Assembly (NCBI GenBank): GCA_963921425.1
Contig: OY992836.1
Span: 22,113,889 to 22,177,888, forward strand
DNA from: Dryas octopetala
Lineage: Eukaryota > Streptophyta > Magnoliopsida > Rosales > Rosaceae
Length of the DNA: 64,000 nucleotides
Direction of reading: 5' to 3'
The notes beneath the pieces were generated by a model. The model searched no databases, was not told the DNA's origin, and saw nothing but the letters and a program-made list of their open reading frames with translations. Below are positions 1 through 10,646 of this stretch, one piece after another. Each line of letters starts with the position of its first letter. Position 1 is the stretch's first letter. A program made the position numbers and the translations under genes.

Positions 1-75
1 TAGTGATCAAAGAATTTACTTAGCCTAATAACAACACATTCAAAAATTTCAAATGAAGCTGACAACGTAACCAAC

Positions 76-2723
76 CTGTAAACTGTTTACTACTTCTTGA
101 GGATGCTCAATCCGCAAACCAACCTGTTCAGGCATTTAAGTTTTTATCAAGTTAACAAAGTATTCACAAGCTCAAGCACTACAACTAATAATACCAAGGA
201 ATCTGACTTCACCCAATACAATATCTAAAAACAAAAATGGAAAGATAGCATCTTAATGGTCAATTAGGCATATGCATAAATTTTTTCTTCTGGCAGACAA
301 ACCATATCGAGAGGGCAAAACAGCTTCCCTTTCTTACATTCACTTCTCCAACTACACTCTATTTAATGACATTAATTATGTCCTTGACTTACTAACTGTA
401 CATGCCTAGTGTGATCTTTGAACATAACAATAGCGTCAGAAATTTCTGAAAGGCACGGTATCGGAAGTGATGTAGGTTACAGTGGCTAGCTGATGTAGAG
501 GATTCATGCATCCATAGACAACAAAGGGGAAGAAAGTTTCTTAGACAACAAAGTTTCTTTGAATAATCCAAATGAAAGGGGAAGAAAGTAACCCACAGCA
601 AAATCTTTCGGGACCAAGTCCACACTATGAGATAGAAGCATTTGATAAAAATCGCGTGCAGAATGCCCAACAGCCATAACAACAGCATCATATCCCCATC
701 TCTGGCTATTAGAGTGCAACCTGTCAACTGAATCAGAAACCTTGACACCCACAACTTGTGCATTATCTACAAGGAGATCGTCTACCCTCGTCCCAAACTT
801 GATGGTAACCTGAGCATGTCAAAAAGCAATTATAAAAAATCTAGGATATGTAAGAAGTAATCAACATAAATCCAATAATATGCATTTGATTTAGCTAGAA
901 AATAAATGTGCCACTCACACCCAGCTTTTGTAGATGTTGCCGGAAATTGCGAAGTAATGGAACCAATCTATCTGTTCCCAAATGAGGCTTTCCGTCAACC
1001 AAGATTCCTTCTGGAGCTCCAAAGTGAACTAAAGTTTCCATAACCTGAAGAGTAAATAAATCTGAATCAATCCACATAATGGTTGGGTAAAGGTTAAATG
1101 ATGCACTTGACTGCAAAAATACATGGTTACTATATTTTGAGTAACACAATTCATCCATGAAAAAGATAATTATCAATAAATGACCCAAGTATGACCTATC
1201 TATTAAAAGCAAAAATATGCCCATACTTAATTTTCAAGAATACCAGAAGAGCGTGGGTTCCTAATTAAGAGAAACCAGAATGTGTGTATGTGTGTGTACA
1301 TCTGTATGCATAATACCAATATGTCTCTTGTATCTTGTAATTGTTAAATATTAATTTTAGAGAAACTTTTGAAGTTCTCTCTTTGAACGCTATGTTGTCT
1401 ATTATAATTCATGCCTTGATAGCTCTGTATTTGATAGTCCAAATTACACAAAGAGAAACCAAAAGGATAGAGAACAGCTCTGACCGCCAAAACACTGCCG
1501 CTGTTTCTTCCAATTCTAGTCACCAGCTTTCCATCACTCCAGGTACCTGCACCACCCTGCCATGAATAAGTCCTTGATAAATGACTCAATGGTAAATATA
1601 TGTATGGATGTATGTACTACATAATGGCACATGTTTTATCTAGGCAAGAGAACAGCAATAAGTAAGAGCACAAGGTGAATCAAGTTATAAGTATAACCTC
1701 CCCAAAGCAAAAGTTGCTTTCCGGTTGCAACATCCGGCGGACAACCAAAGCACCAATGTCGCGCCCCCTCTGTTCAACGGGCTGACCTCTTTCTATTAAG
1801 GTGACATCTGCACCAAATTCCGAAAGAACAAGGGAGGCAAACAACCCTGCTGGTCCACTACCCACTACTGCAATTTTTGGTTTTCTAGCCGCTGGATACG
1901 TGTATGATTCTTGGGACCCATTGTTCATGTTATCTCCACTTTCTCTTGAAACTGTACCTTGATGTACTTTTTTAAAGTCATGTATTATACTGATCAAATC
2001 TCCGGATTTTTTTGCTTGAGGCATGTGTTCTACCAGTCCAACTTTAGGCTCCAACTCAGAAATGAAGTCCCAAGCACGAGGCTCTAGACTCAGAAGTTGG
2101 TCGACATCCATTTCCACAATGTATACGAATTTGGGCTCCTTCAGCCTCTACATAAAAGATATCAAGGGGAACAGAAAAGGCACATTAATTTAATTGTCGG
2201 GTAACCAAATTGAAATTAGTCCAACTTTGCTTTTACTATGTAAAACAATTTCACAGATAGATAGATTGGATGTAAATGGCCATTTTTCTAAATAAGACTT
2301 CACTTTCTAAACTCAACAGAAACAATTGCCATACGCAACACAACATACCTTCCTTGCATCAAAAGATTTCCGAACCACTGTGAATGCCTCCGACGGCAGC
2401 ATTGAAGGAACCGGAAACTGAAGCACTTTGGCAATCTGTTCAAGCAAGCCCTCGGAGACGCCGAGAAAGTCCTTTCCAGGGTCCTTGTGGACCGGAACTC
2501 CGAGCTTGGAAAGCCTCCAAATGCCCTCGTGCTTGTTCTTCAAGTCCCGTACGATTTCCTTGTGCTTCAATTTGAGCTCCTTCCTCTCCGATGGGTACCT
2601 CTGCTTGCCGGCCCTCTTGGCGCAAAGGACTCGGACTGTGTGGGGGCGATGGTAAGGGACTGTACGGATACGCATAGGGTTTGGAGGGTGGAAGACCTCA
2701 AACTTGGAGGGAAGGAGGGACAT
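76..2723 (-). CDS. PDE327: PDE327-like plastid FAD/NAD(P)-binding oxidoreductase (partial, 3' end outside window)
   Basis: Six exons, all joined in phase 0: 2349-2723, 1698-2147, 1485-1556, 919-1044, 597-809 and 76-123. The gene continues past the left edge; no further exon is recognisable in bases 1-75. The start at 2723 begins a Ser/Arg/Pro-rich N-terminus that looks like a transit peptide. Exon 2 carries the Rossmann dinucleotide motif GSGPAG, followed by TLIERG. Exon 3 encodes GGAGTWSDGKLVTRIG, typical of the bacterial-type 'NAD(FAD)-utilizing dehydrogenase' family. Exon 5 has AVGHSARD and exon 6 has LRIEHPQE. This order matches, from memory, Arabidopsis At4g30720 (PDE327, pigment-defective mutant). 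The family is a flavoprotein oxidoreductase of unknown substrate; plastid location is inferred from the N-terminus and the mutant phenotype. About 476 residues are in the window. Confidence 0.9.
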
Positions 2724-3179
2724 GGCTTTCTGTCTACTCAGTTTTCAGATAAGGAACAACGGTTTCTTTCTATTTAAAAGAAACAAATTTTTTAAAACGG
2801 CATGTCGTTTTCTGTCTTCAAAGTATTAAGCTGCTTTTATTATGTTATTTGAGCTCATGGGAGATAAGTATTAGGCTCATTTCTTCACGGTAGAAAAAGG
2901 GTTCTTGTTCCCTAAGACTTTAATTTTTTCATTCATACTATACAGAAAAATAATCTCCATACTGTCAATTTCAAAAGTTCGATTAAATTCATGGATAAAA
3001 TCATCTACAAGCTTTGAACTGAACTCTTCTTTGAAAATAATTGTCCAAAAAAAATCCCCAGCACCAGCTGTTACAATATAAGCGGATGGCCACCACAGGT
3101 GTGGTGGATAGCTAGGACCGAACTTGATATGTTGAAGGCTTGCAGCCAGTTAAGCTTTTCCAGATGAAGGTTTCCAACT
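2724..3179. other. Short intergenic region between two minus-strand genes
   Basis: This holds the 5' UTR and core promoter of the oxidoreductase gene (just above 2723) and the 3' UTR of the ubiquitin-like gene (just below 3180). The two transcription units are tandem on the minus strand and only about 450 bp apart, so the promoter is compact. I see no further gene. Confidence 0.6.
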
Positions 3180-4311
3180 TCACCAATTGCCTACATCAGC
3201 ATCACAAGACTGGTAGAAGTCATCTGGCCGTACAATGTTCACCTCTTCAAACTCATTATCATCTGGAAGCAATGGAGAAAATAACATTAGATAAAAAGGA
3301 CAATACACAATCTTAAGTAGGGTGAATATTGAGTGCACATATCATCTTCACAATGCAGATATTATTTCCACTCCAGTGTAGGACTGAAGGACGTGTTCAT
3401 GTTCCCCGTAAGGTATCCTCTTGCTTTAAGCTGCACTATGCAAACATGTTGATCCTAGGTCCTTGTTTAACTTTCAAAGCATACCTCTATATCTATATTA
3501 CCACAAACTAGCAACAAATAGTCCTACCCCATCAAAACAGAGAAGCACACATTATCAATTGCCATTATAGAACTTATATAAGTGTATGAAAGCTAATTTA
3601 ACTTCACCAGAAAATGAAAAAACTGACTAAATCAAAATGGGCCTCAAACACTGCTGAAATAACCATAAGGTCGATAACCCAAGTCATAAGTAAGAGCACA
3701 CCCCCCCAAACCATAAGGTCCATGGGGAACTCCCATAAGTAGTTCGGGATAAGGTGCACATACCCCAGCTCAGACCAAAAAATAGCGAGAGCAACAAAGA
3801 ATAAACAAAGGCATGCAATACTTACCCATATTGAAAGTGTTGATTGCAATAGAAACTATGTGTAGAAACAAAAAAAAAAGAAAAAAAAAAGAAAAAGAGA
3901 CTCAACCTTTTCTCAAGGTCAGTGCCACAACGGCATCATTTTCAACCTGAAAAAACATGAAAAAATCATGTCAATGACTGAAGGCATCAACACATTTAGA
4001 GCTCATTGAAATTAGTAGTAATGAATCTCTAAGTTCAAGTCCCCCCCCCCCCCCCCCCCACACCCCCCAGAAAGAGAGAAATGAACTATGATAATCAAGT
4101 TAAAAGAAATGTAATTTTTGTTTGGTACCTTTTGATCTGCCAATGTCTTTGAATCCTCCAGTACTTCCCCAGTACTGACTAGGATCAAACGCTGATCATT
4201 TACTGGTTGCTCAATAAGATTATGCAATTTCTGCTTAATATCTAAAATTATCTCAGTTGGCTCACACTGGATAAAGTAAGTTGTTTTACTATGCTTAACA
4301 CGGATATACAT
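3180..4311 (-). CDS. Ubiquitin-like / Elongin-B-like protein, 101 aa
   Basis: Three exons: 4129-4311, 3907-3946 and 3180-3262. They give 306 coding bases: 61 residues, then 13 plus a split Asp codon, then 26 and the stop. The N-terminal 75 residues form a ubiquitin-like fold (MYIRVKHSKTTYFIQC; DQRLIL; EVLEDSKTLADQK). They are followed by VALTLRKDDNEFE and a conserved acidic tail ending in DVGNW. The spacing of TT-F, DQRL, L-D-KTL and VAL-R-DD-FE resembles animal Elongin B. From memory it matches Arabidopsis At5g57860, annotated only as 'ubiquitin-like superfamily'. There is no C-terminal Gly-Gly, so it is not a conjugated modifier. A role as an adaptor in a cullin/elongin-type complex is inference. 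The first intron carries a 19-C run. Confidence 0.85.
4041..4059. repeat. Homopolymer run of 19 C (19 G on the transcribed strand)
   Basis: Nineteen consecutive C, followed by A, C, A and another C run. It lies inside intron 1 of the ubiquitin-like gene, so the pre-mRNA carries a G19 tract. It follows 'aagttcaagt', which resembles the tRNA-like fragment at 31998-32062. Confidence 0.9.
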
Positions 4312-5340
4312 GGCCTGGAATAAATAAATAAATAAACAAACAAATCAGGTGTACAGTTTTTTTCGCTAATGAATCAAGTATACAGCTGTGGAAAAACAGT
4401 AACCCAGGCCACACACAATTACAACAATCCTTTTTTTTTGAAAAGTTAGATGCAATTTCTCCAAAGAAATAACAATAGACAGGTAGATTTAATCTTCATG
4501 CATAAATATGATCGAAAATCCGAAATGCAACACAGCATCAAAACCCATATCTCAATAGCTTCAGGTACGACCACTTACATTTTAATCCCAATTGTATTGT
4601 ACAAACTCAAATCATTATGTTCTCAAATTGGTCTTTCATTGGAAAGAAAAACTTCAACATATACACTAATTTCTGCATTAGCTTTATGTGCTCATCTATA
4701 TTTACCAAAAATGTAATGAAACGAAAAGGAATAGAGAGGATCGTGTACACACCATTCTTCAACTGTAAACGGAATATGGGCAGGAGTTCTCTCTGTAATA
4801 GGCTGCCAAGAAAATCCTGCTAAATCAAAACTAAATATGACATGTTCATGTTATGCATCAAAGATAGAATCACAATCAAGCAATTTAACAAGAAGATAAC
4901 TATTTGATTCATATTACTTCACTTTGTATGATACTAATTGTCCACATGTTAACATTTGCAATAACACACAACACTACTAAGTTTTTTTTTTTTTTGCCTA
5001 TCTTAAAACAAGAATCTGGATATTTTGTATTCACTGTGAACATTGAACGAGAGAAAGTAAAAAGACCGATTTTAAGGAAGGAAGAAAGAAACAAACTAAA
5101 AATAATAAATAAATAAATAAACAAAAAAAAAAAAAAAAGCAGAGAAAAGGCTAGGACATAAGTTACGACTTACGAGTTAAGAATTCCAACCACAGAAGTG
5201 GTGAGTTGTTTTGGTGGCCAAAGTCTGACCTTCGAAATCAACTTGAGCCTCTTTCTTCTTCCGGTGAACCTGTATCGAATCAGCTTCTCCGACGTCTGAC
5301 GACGTTTCTTGTGTTTCGCTGCTGGCCGAGACTTGCCCCT
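4312..5340 (-). other. Probable 5' UTR intron and leader exon of the ubiquitin-like gene
   Basis: A GC-richer stretch near 5170-5340 (minus strand) carries the dense C/T and CGTCG composition of a leader exon. The AT-rich DNA between it and the ATG at 4311 looks like a 5' UTR intron. The exact splice sites are not fixed from sequence. No other gene is seen. A 13-T run near 4981 and A-rich tracts near 5100-5140 are low-complexity. Confidence 0.4.
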
Positions 5341-6358
5341 CTACCAATTAGGTGATTCTCCTCTAAAAATATTAATTTTTTTATAAAGAAAAAAATAACT
5401 TTCTTTTTCTCTCTGGTAATTTGTTTTTTATGATAATAGGAAAATTATTACATACAAATTATACAATGCTGCATAGAATAGAATATAAGGAAAAGTTAAA
5501 AGAAAAAAATTAAGGCTCAGTACGGAATTACGGATCGGTATTGGTATTTTTTTATTTTGGTATCATTTGATTTTGGTAATTTTTAGTTTGATAATTTTTG
5601 GTAAACTTTGATTTTCGGTTCTATTTCGGTAATGTTACTATCTAATAATTTTGGTTAATTATTGGTTAGCTTTGGTTTATTTTTTATTTATTTTTTATTT
5701 ATTTTTTATTTATTTTTTATTTAATTATAATAATATTAATTATAGTTAATTCCAGTAGTGGTCTCTTAACTATTCACGAGTGATATTTTGGTCCATCAAC
5801 TATTTTTTAATTTTTAGAGTCTTCAAAATTTTTCACGAATAACACTTTGGTTCATTCCATCAATATATAAAAGTTTTTTTTTTTCCAATAATGGTTCTTT
5901 AACTATTCTAAGAGTGATACTTTGGTCCTTTAATTAATATTTTTAATTTATAGAAAAACTTTTATTTAGGTCATTTAATTTAATAATTTACTGACTAAAA
6001 CCTTATGACTTTTAAAATTCTAACTAAAGTTCAATAATATTTTAACCATTCCATATTACATAATATTAGTCTATTAGTTTCAATTTATTCACACATACCA
6101 AGTGCCGAGCCCTTGGCGGTCATTTTCAAGTGTTCGACAGTGCATTTTTACTTCTTCTCAATCCCTGGTTTGTCAGCTTTATATTAGGTTTTCACTATGA
6201 GATTTTGAGCTCCTTCCAAAATCTTAGAATTAAAACTTAATATGTAGCCTCCACAATCTCATTATATACCCTAAGAAGGTATGACCGTATGAGGTAAACT
6301 TATACTTTATACCCTATACTCTAAAAAAATAATGACATATTTCTTTGACAAAACAATT
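5341..6358. other. AT-rich intergenic DNA with degenerate repeats
   Basis: No gene is seen. It contains an 11-bp tandem repeat near 5677-5723 (unit tttatttttta, about four copies). It also has a T/G-rich stretch near 5520-5660 rich in 'ttcggt/ttggtaa' words, which resembles one end of a transposon. At 5750-5940 three related copies of 'ggtctcttaactattcacgagtgatattttgg'-like sequence suggest the arms of an old MITE. Boundaries are not clear. Confidence 0.5.
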
Positions 6359-6366
6359 GTCAAAAG

Positions 6367-7057
6367 TAGGGGTGGACATAACCCAATGCAACCCGACCAA
6401 CCTAGCCAAAATGGGTTGGGTTGGTTCGGTTTCTAACACCCAATTTAGAGAGGTCGATTCATAACCCGACCAACCCGACCTCAAATGGGTTGAGGTTTCA
6501 AATAACCGACCAAACTCGACCTAAAAATAAAAATTAAATTAAATATTCACATGTCTAGTTTCTCATCTCACCTTGTTTAGAATGGTCAAAGGCTCAAAGC
6601 AATGAAAACTCATCTCACATTCCCTAGTTTTATGGCCTATGTTCTTTAATATCATAATAAGTTAATATTAATCTTTCACATGGCTTTATTCTTTAATATA
6701 TTAATATTAATGTTTCACATATATGACTTTTTTGTTTTATATGTGATTGTAATTGTTCCACTATAAAAACATGTATGCACTAAATTGAGTTCATGTGTAG
6801 AAAATAGAGATAATAATTTTATAACTTAAAGAGAGTTTTCTTCATTTTTAATTTGGGTCTAAATTTTAATTGTATTTTGAAACATGTCCAAATTGATCAA
6901 ACCGACCAACCCAACCCGACTTTAATTGGTTTGGTTTGGTTCGGTTGTTTCACCTTCATTGAGTTGGTTTGGTTTGAAAAATCATCAACTCGAAGGCATT
7001 GGTTTGGTCTACAGTTTGGGGGCTAAACCAAACCAAACCGATCCGTGTCCACCCCTA
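6367..7057. mobile_element. Non-autonomous hAT-type DNA transposon (MITE), 691 bp
   Basis: Perfect 12-bp terminal inverted repeats, TAGGGGTGGACA at the left end and TGTCCACCCCTA at the right end. The element is flanked by an identical 8-bp direct repeat GTCAAAAG at 6359-6366 and 7058-7065. An 8-bp duplication with 'ARGGGTGGAC'-like ends is the hallmark of hAT elements. Both subterminal regions carry repeated AACCCGACCAACC / GGTTGGTTCGGT words, typical transposase-binding clusters. There is no transposase reading frame, so it would need an enzyme in trans. The intact duplication suggests a fairly recent insertion. Confidence 0.92.
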
Positions 7058-7065
7058 GTCAAAAG

Positions 7066-8192
7066 ATTTTATTTAGAAAAAATAAGAATTTTATTTGGAA
7101 AAAAAAAAAAAGTCATAAGGTTTTTTCTAAATAAAAAATGTTAGAAAGACTAAATTCTCATTTTCCCTAATTTCTATGGTCATTAAACGTTTTCATTTGT
7201 CTCACTTTAGTCCATTTAAATTGCTGACATAGTAATTGTGAGTCACATAAATGAATACTTACATAGATATAAGCATAATAAAAAAAATTAAACTTTAAAA
7301 AGTAATTCGAACAATTAATCTCATTATTATTGTAAAAATTCTACTAAATCAAAAAATTATTATCTAATTATGATCAAATAAATAGACGAATATTATATTT
7401 GATAAAAATATATGAATGATTGTTATTATAATCAAATGACTAAATGACTTTCGAATTTGAAAATGTTTTACAAAAATGATATTTGAACTGAAGGCTAAAA
7501 AATGAACAATTCATATTATGATTTTACATCGTATGGTGGGCCTAATTTTTATTTTTTTTATCTATATATTAACTTGCTAACCAGTTAGGTTTATAGTATT
7601 TTTGATAATATCATATCCTTATTATATTTTTATTATATTTTTATGAAAAGAGTGCTTTAAAGTTAATTGATTAGCAAATTAATACGAAGCTAATCACCAT
7701 TTTAAGTCTATCACATGACTAATTTTATAATCTAAATTATCCATTTATGTTACACTTCAAAAATTATTATTAAAAAAATTAATTAAATCGAAATAATTTA
7801 GTGTAATAAAATAAAATCAACCCATGTACATAGGAGATTCGTACAAGCTGACAGCCTGACACTAGGGGGTGTTTTTGAGTTGAAATAATGTGTAATAAAT
7901 TAATAGAAGTCAGACTTAAGTTTTACAAGTGTCCCATCTTTATTGGGTTGTGATACAGGTTGGATTACTAACCTGGTATGACGGGGGACATGAAAGTTTC
8001 TCTCAGAACGGAAATTCTATCCCGCTCTTTGGTCTCGTGGATCAAAGAAAACCAGTGAATCGCCACGAGTCTGTTGCGACAATAACTCCGCCTGCCCCTA
8101 CAAAGGTGTCAGCTCAGCTATTCAACTCAGGTTAGGGCTTTCCACAGCTTCCCGTAGACTTCACCGCACCTAATCGCCTCTTCCTCGCTACC
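7066..8192. other. Intergenic/promoter region upstream of the calcineurin-B-like gene
   Basis: AT-rich to about 7920, then higher GC with a likely 5' UTR from roughly 7930-8192. No further coding sequence is recognisable. Confidence 0.5.
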
Positions 8193-10646
8193 ATGGGCAA
8201 CGCATCCTCGATCCTCACTCAATACGACATCGAAGAAGTCCAGGAACACTGTAATCACACATGTAAGTAACTAATGCATTCTTGCAAGCCAATCTCATTA
8301 CTTGATTTTTGCGTCCGCATCTTGGATCATGGAGCTTAGGGTTTCTTAGCCGTTTGATTTGGTTTGCGTGTCTATGTTTCTAGTTTCGCAGCAGGAGATA
8401 GTTTCTCTGTACCAGAGGTTCTGTCAGCTCGATCGCAGTGGCGGAGGTTTCATTTCCGCCGACGAGTTCTTGTCCGTACCTGAATTCGCCGTCAATCCTC
8501 TCTCTCAGGTCCTCTCTCTCTCTCTCCCTCTCTATATATATATTTATTATATTTCTTAATGTCTGTATGTATTGGTAAATAATGCCCACAGAAATTCTCT
8601 CTTTATGCAAATCGATTATATGAATAAGTATGCAGTACCATTTCATCTTTCAGAGATTGCTGAAGAGGTTGGATGGATTGAACTTTAAGGAATTCGTAGC
8701 ATTCTTGTCGGCATTCAGTTCTCGTGCAAGCTCGCAACAAAAAATTGAGTGTAATATTTCGTGATTCATTAACACTTCACATTAGAAGTACAAGCTTGAT
8801 TAGTTCCCTTGTTCTGAGTTGCAGCTTGGGGTCTCTATCTGTTTTGTAGTTATTTTTAAGGTATATGATGCAGACCGCAATGGGAAAGTCACATTCAGTG
8901 ACATGCTGGATGTTTTACGGGATTTGACGGGACAGTTCATATCTGAGCAGCAGAGGGAGGTAGGTTACTATCAGAAATTTGTGTCCCTATATAATTTCTC
9001 TTATGCCCTGTTTGGTGCAGATAAGGCAGAATTTTTGAATTGTAAATTTTCATGATTTATGCAAACTTAATGCTCTCAGTAACTGCTTTTTAATTTATGC
9101 AATGAGTCAAATCTGCACTAGTGGTTTGGGTTCAAAATTTGCTCTTCTGTGAAGTATCTACCATACAACCTATTCTCATTGCCAATATGTTTATCTGGAA
9201 TGTGTTCAATCACCTATCATTATTCATTAGCTATTCGCCATCTGTTTTGAAGCTGTCAATCAAAAAATAATATGGGTTTTCATTTAGGATTCAGGTTTCA
9301 TTTCAAAATGACGTGAAGTTTGGTTCTTAGGCATAAAAGAGAAAAAAATATTTATAAATCAGAAAGAAAATGTGCTCTTTGTAGACTGATTTCCTTCACA
9401 AAAGTATCCTCTTCAAGACCTAGTTTTCCATATGACTATGCCTTGGTGATTGAAAACATGTCTTCAATTTTTCTTCATAACATGAATTGATTTATACTGT
9501 TGTGGAATTTTGAATTACCAAGTCTGAGGAGGTACCAGTTTGGCTATTTTTGTGTTTGATATTGTGTACGTGTGTGCATTTTCTACAGCAAGTATTGACC
9601 CATGTCCTAGAGGAATCAGGCTATACAAGGGATTCTTCGTTAAGCATATCGGACTTTATGAAGGTACCGCACCATTATAAGTTCTGTGTTGTAATTGATG
9701 CACATGATTATATATATATATATATATAACTGGTCTGGCCATTTTCTTGTATTATCTCACTTATATAATTTAGCTTGTTTCATCTTTAGTGATTCTGTTC
9801 TGAATTTTGAATCTTCTGATTAATATAGTTTGTTTGACATTGCCCTTCCTAGCCATGCTTTAGGAGACAATGAAAGAGATGTTCTTAGGGAAGAGAGTTT
9901 TTGGAAGCAATTTTTTACTATGTTCATGAGACCATGGATTGAATAAAGAAAAGAGAACTTTGATTTCTCATTTCCATGGCCATGCAAGAATTTCAAGGGT
10001 ATGACATTGACTTGTCATTTTTTCATTCATAGTAGAAGTGATAGCTTCATTTATCTTTGCAACAGTCTTAGGTTATACACACACAGAGAGATATCTTTAT
10101 GTATGGGAGGGATGGAGGGTTCCTCTAAATTTTTGCTGAATGCATTACATTATCTTCACTGAAGTCACGCTATTGTTGGGTCCAGTATATATGTGATAAA
10201 ACATAGTGTCATGCTAGAGTGATTTGAAGGTCTAATATCTCCAGAAGTTGAGATGTTTTCATTTTCTTGAAATTCTTGTCTGTTATACCTTTGGAAATAC
10301 CAAAGAGAGTAAAGCAATTTAATTTTCTACTTGTACTTTTTTCTTCTCTAATCAGACTAGTAAATACTTTCGGAAACATTATTTGAAGTATCCATCAACT
10401 AACTTTTAGTTTCCAATTCACCTCTTGTGTTACATCAGTTTGAAGGGACTTTAATTCATCTGGTCTGCATATGTTTGAATGTCTTTGAAATAATTATACT
10501 TGCATTATTCTATTAATGCAATAGAAGATGTAGAAAGCATATATGCTTCTCACTAATAAGAGATGATATAAAAATATTTTCCTCATTGTTTACAGACTCT
10601 CGGCAACTCCGATTTGAAGATGGAGGTTGAGGTTCCTGTAGATTGA
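8193..10646 (+). CDS. Calcineurin-B-like EF-hand protein, 175 aa
   Basis: Six exons: 8193-8262, 8384-8508, 8654-8750, 8850-8959, 9589-9663 and 10596-10646. They give exactly 176 codons including the stop, with all splice phases consistent. The N-terminus MGNASS is a myristoylation signal, as in calcineurin B. Residues near 39-50 (DRSGGGFISADE) and 105-116 (DADRNGKVTFSD) are canonical calcium-binding EF-hand loops. The second and fourth hands (around GLNFKEF and LSISDF) are degenerate. It resembles, from memory, Arabidopsis At3g18430. Animal calcineurin B is the regulatory subunit of a phosphatase whose catalytic A subunit is not known in plants, so the partner here is unknown. It is shorter than CBL proteins and lacks their layout of four EF-hands. 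Confidence 0.93.

Noticed and set aside
5519-5660. A second hAT element beginning 'cagtacggaattacggatcgg'
   Set aside because: The words look transposon-like, but no matching right end or target duplication was found within the window.
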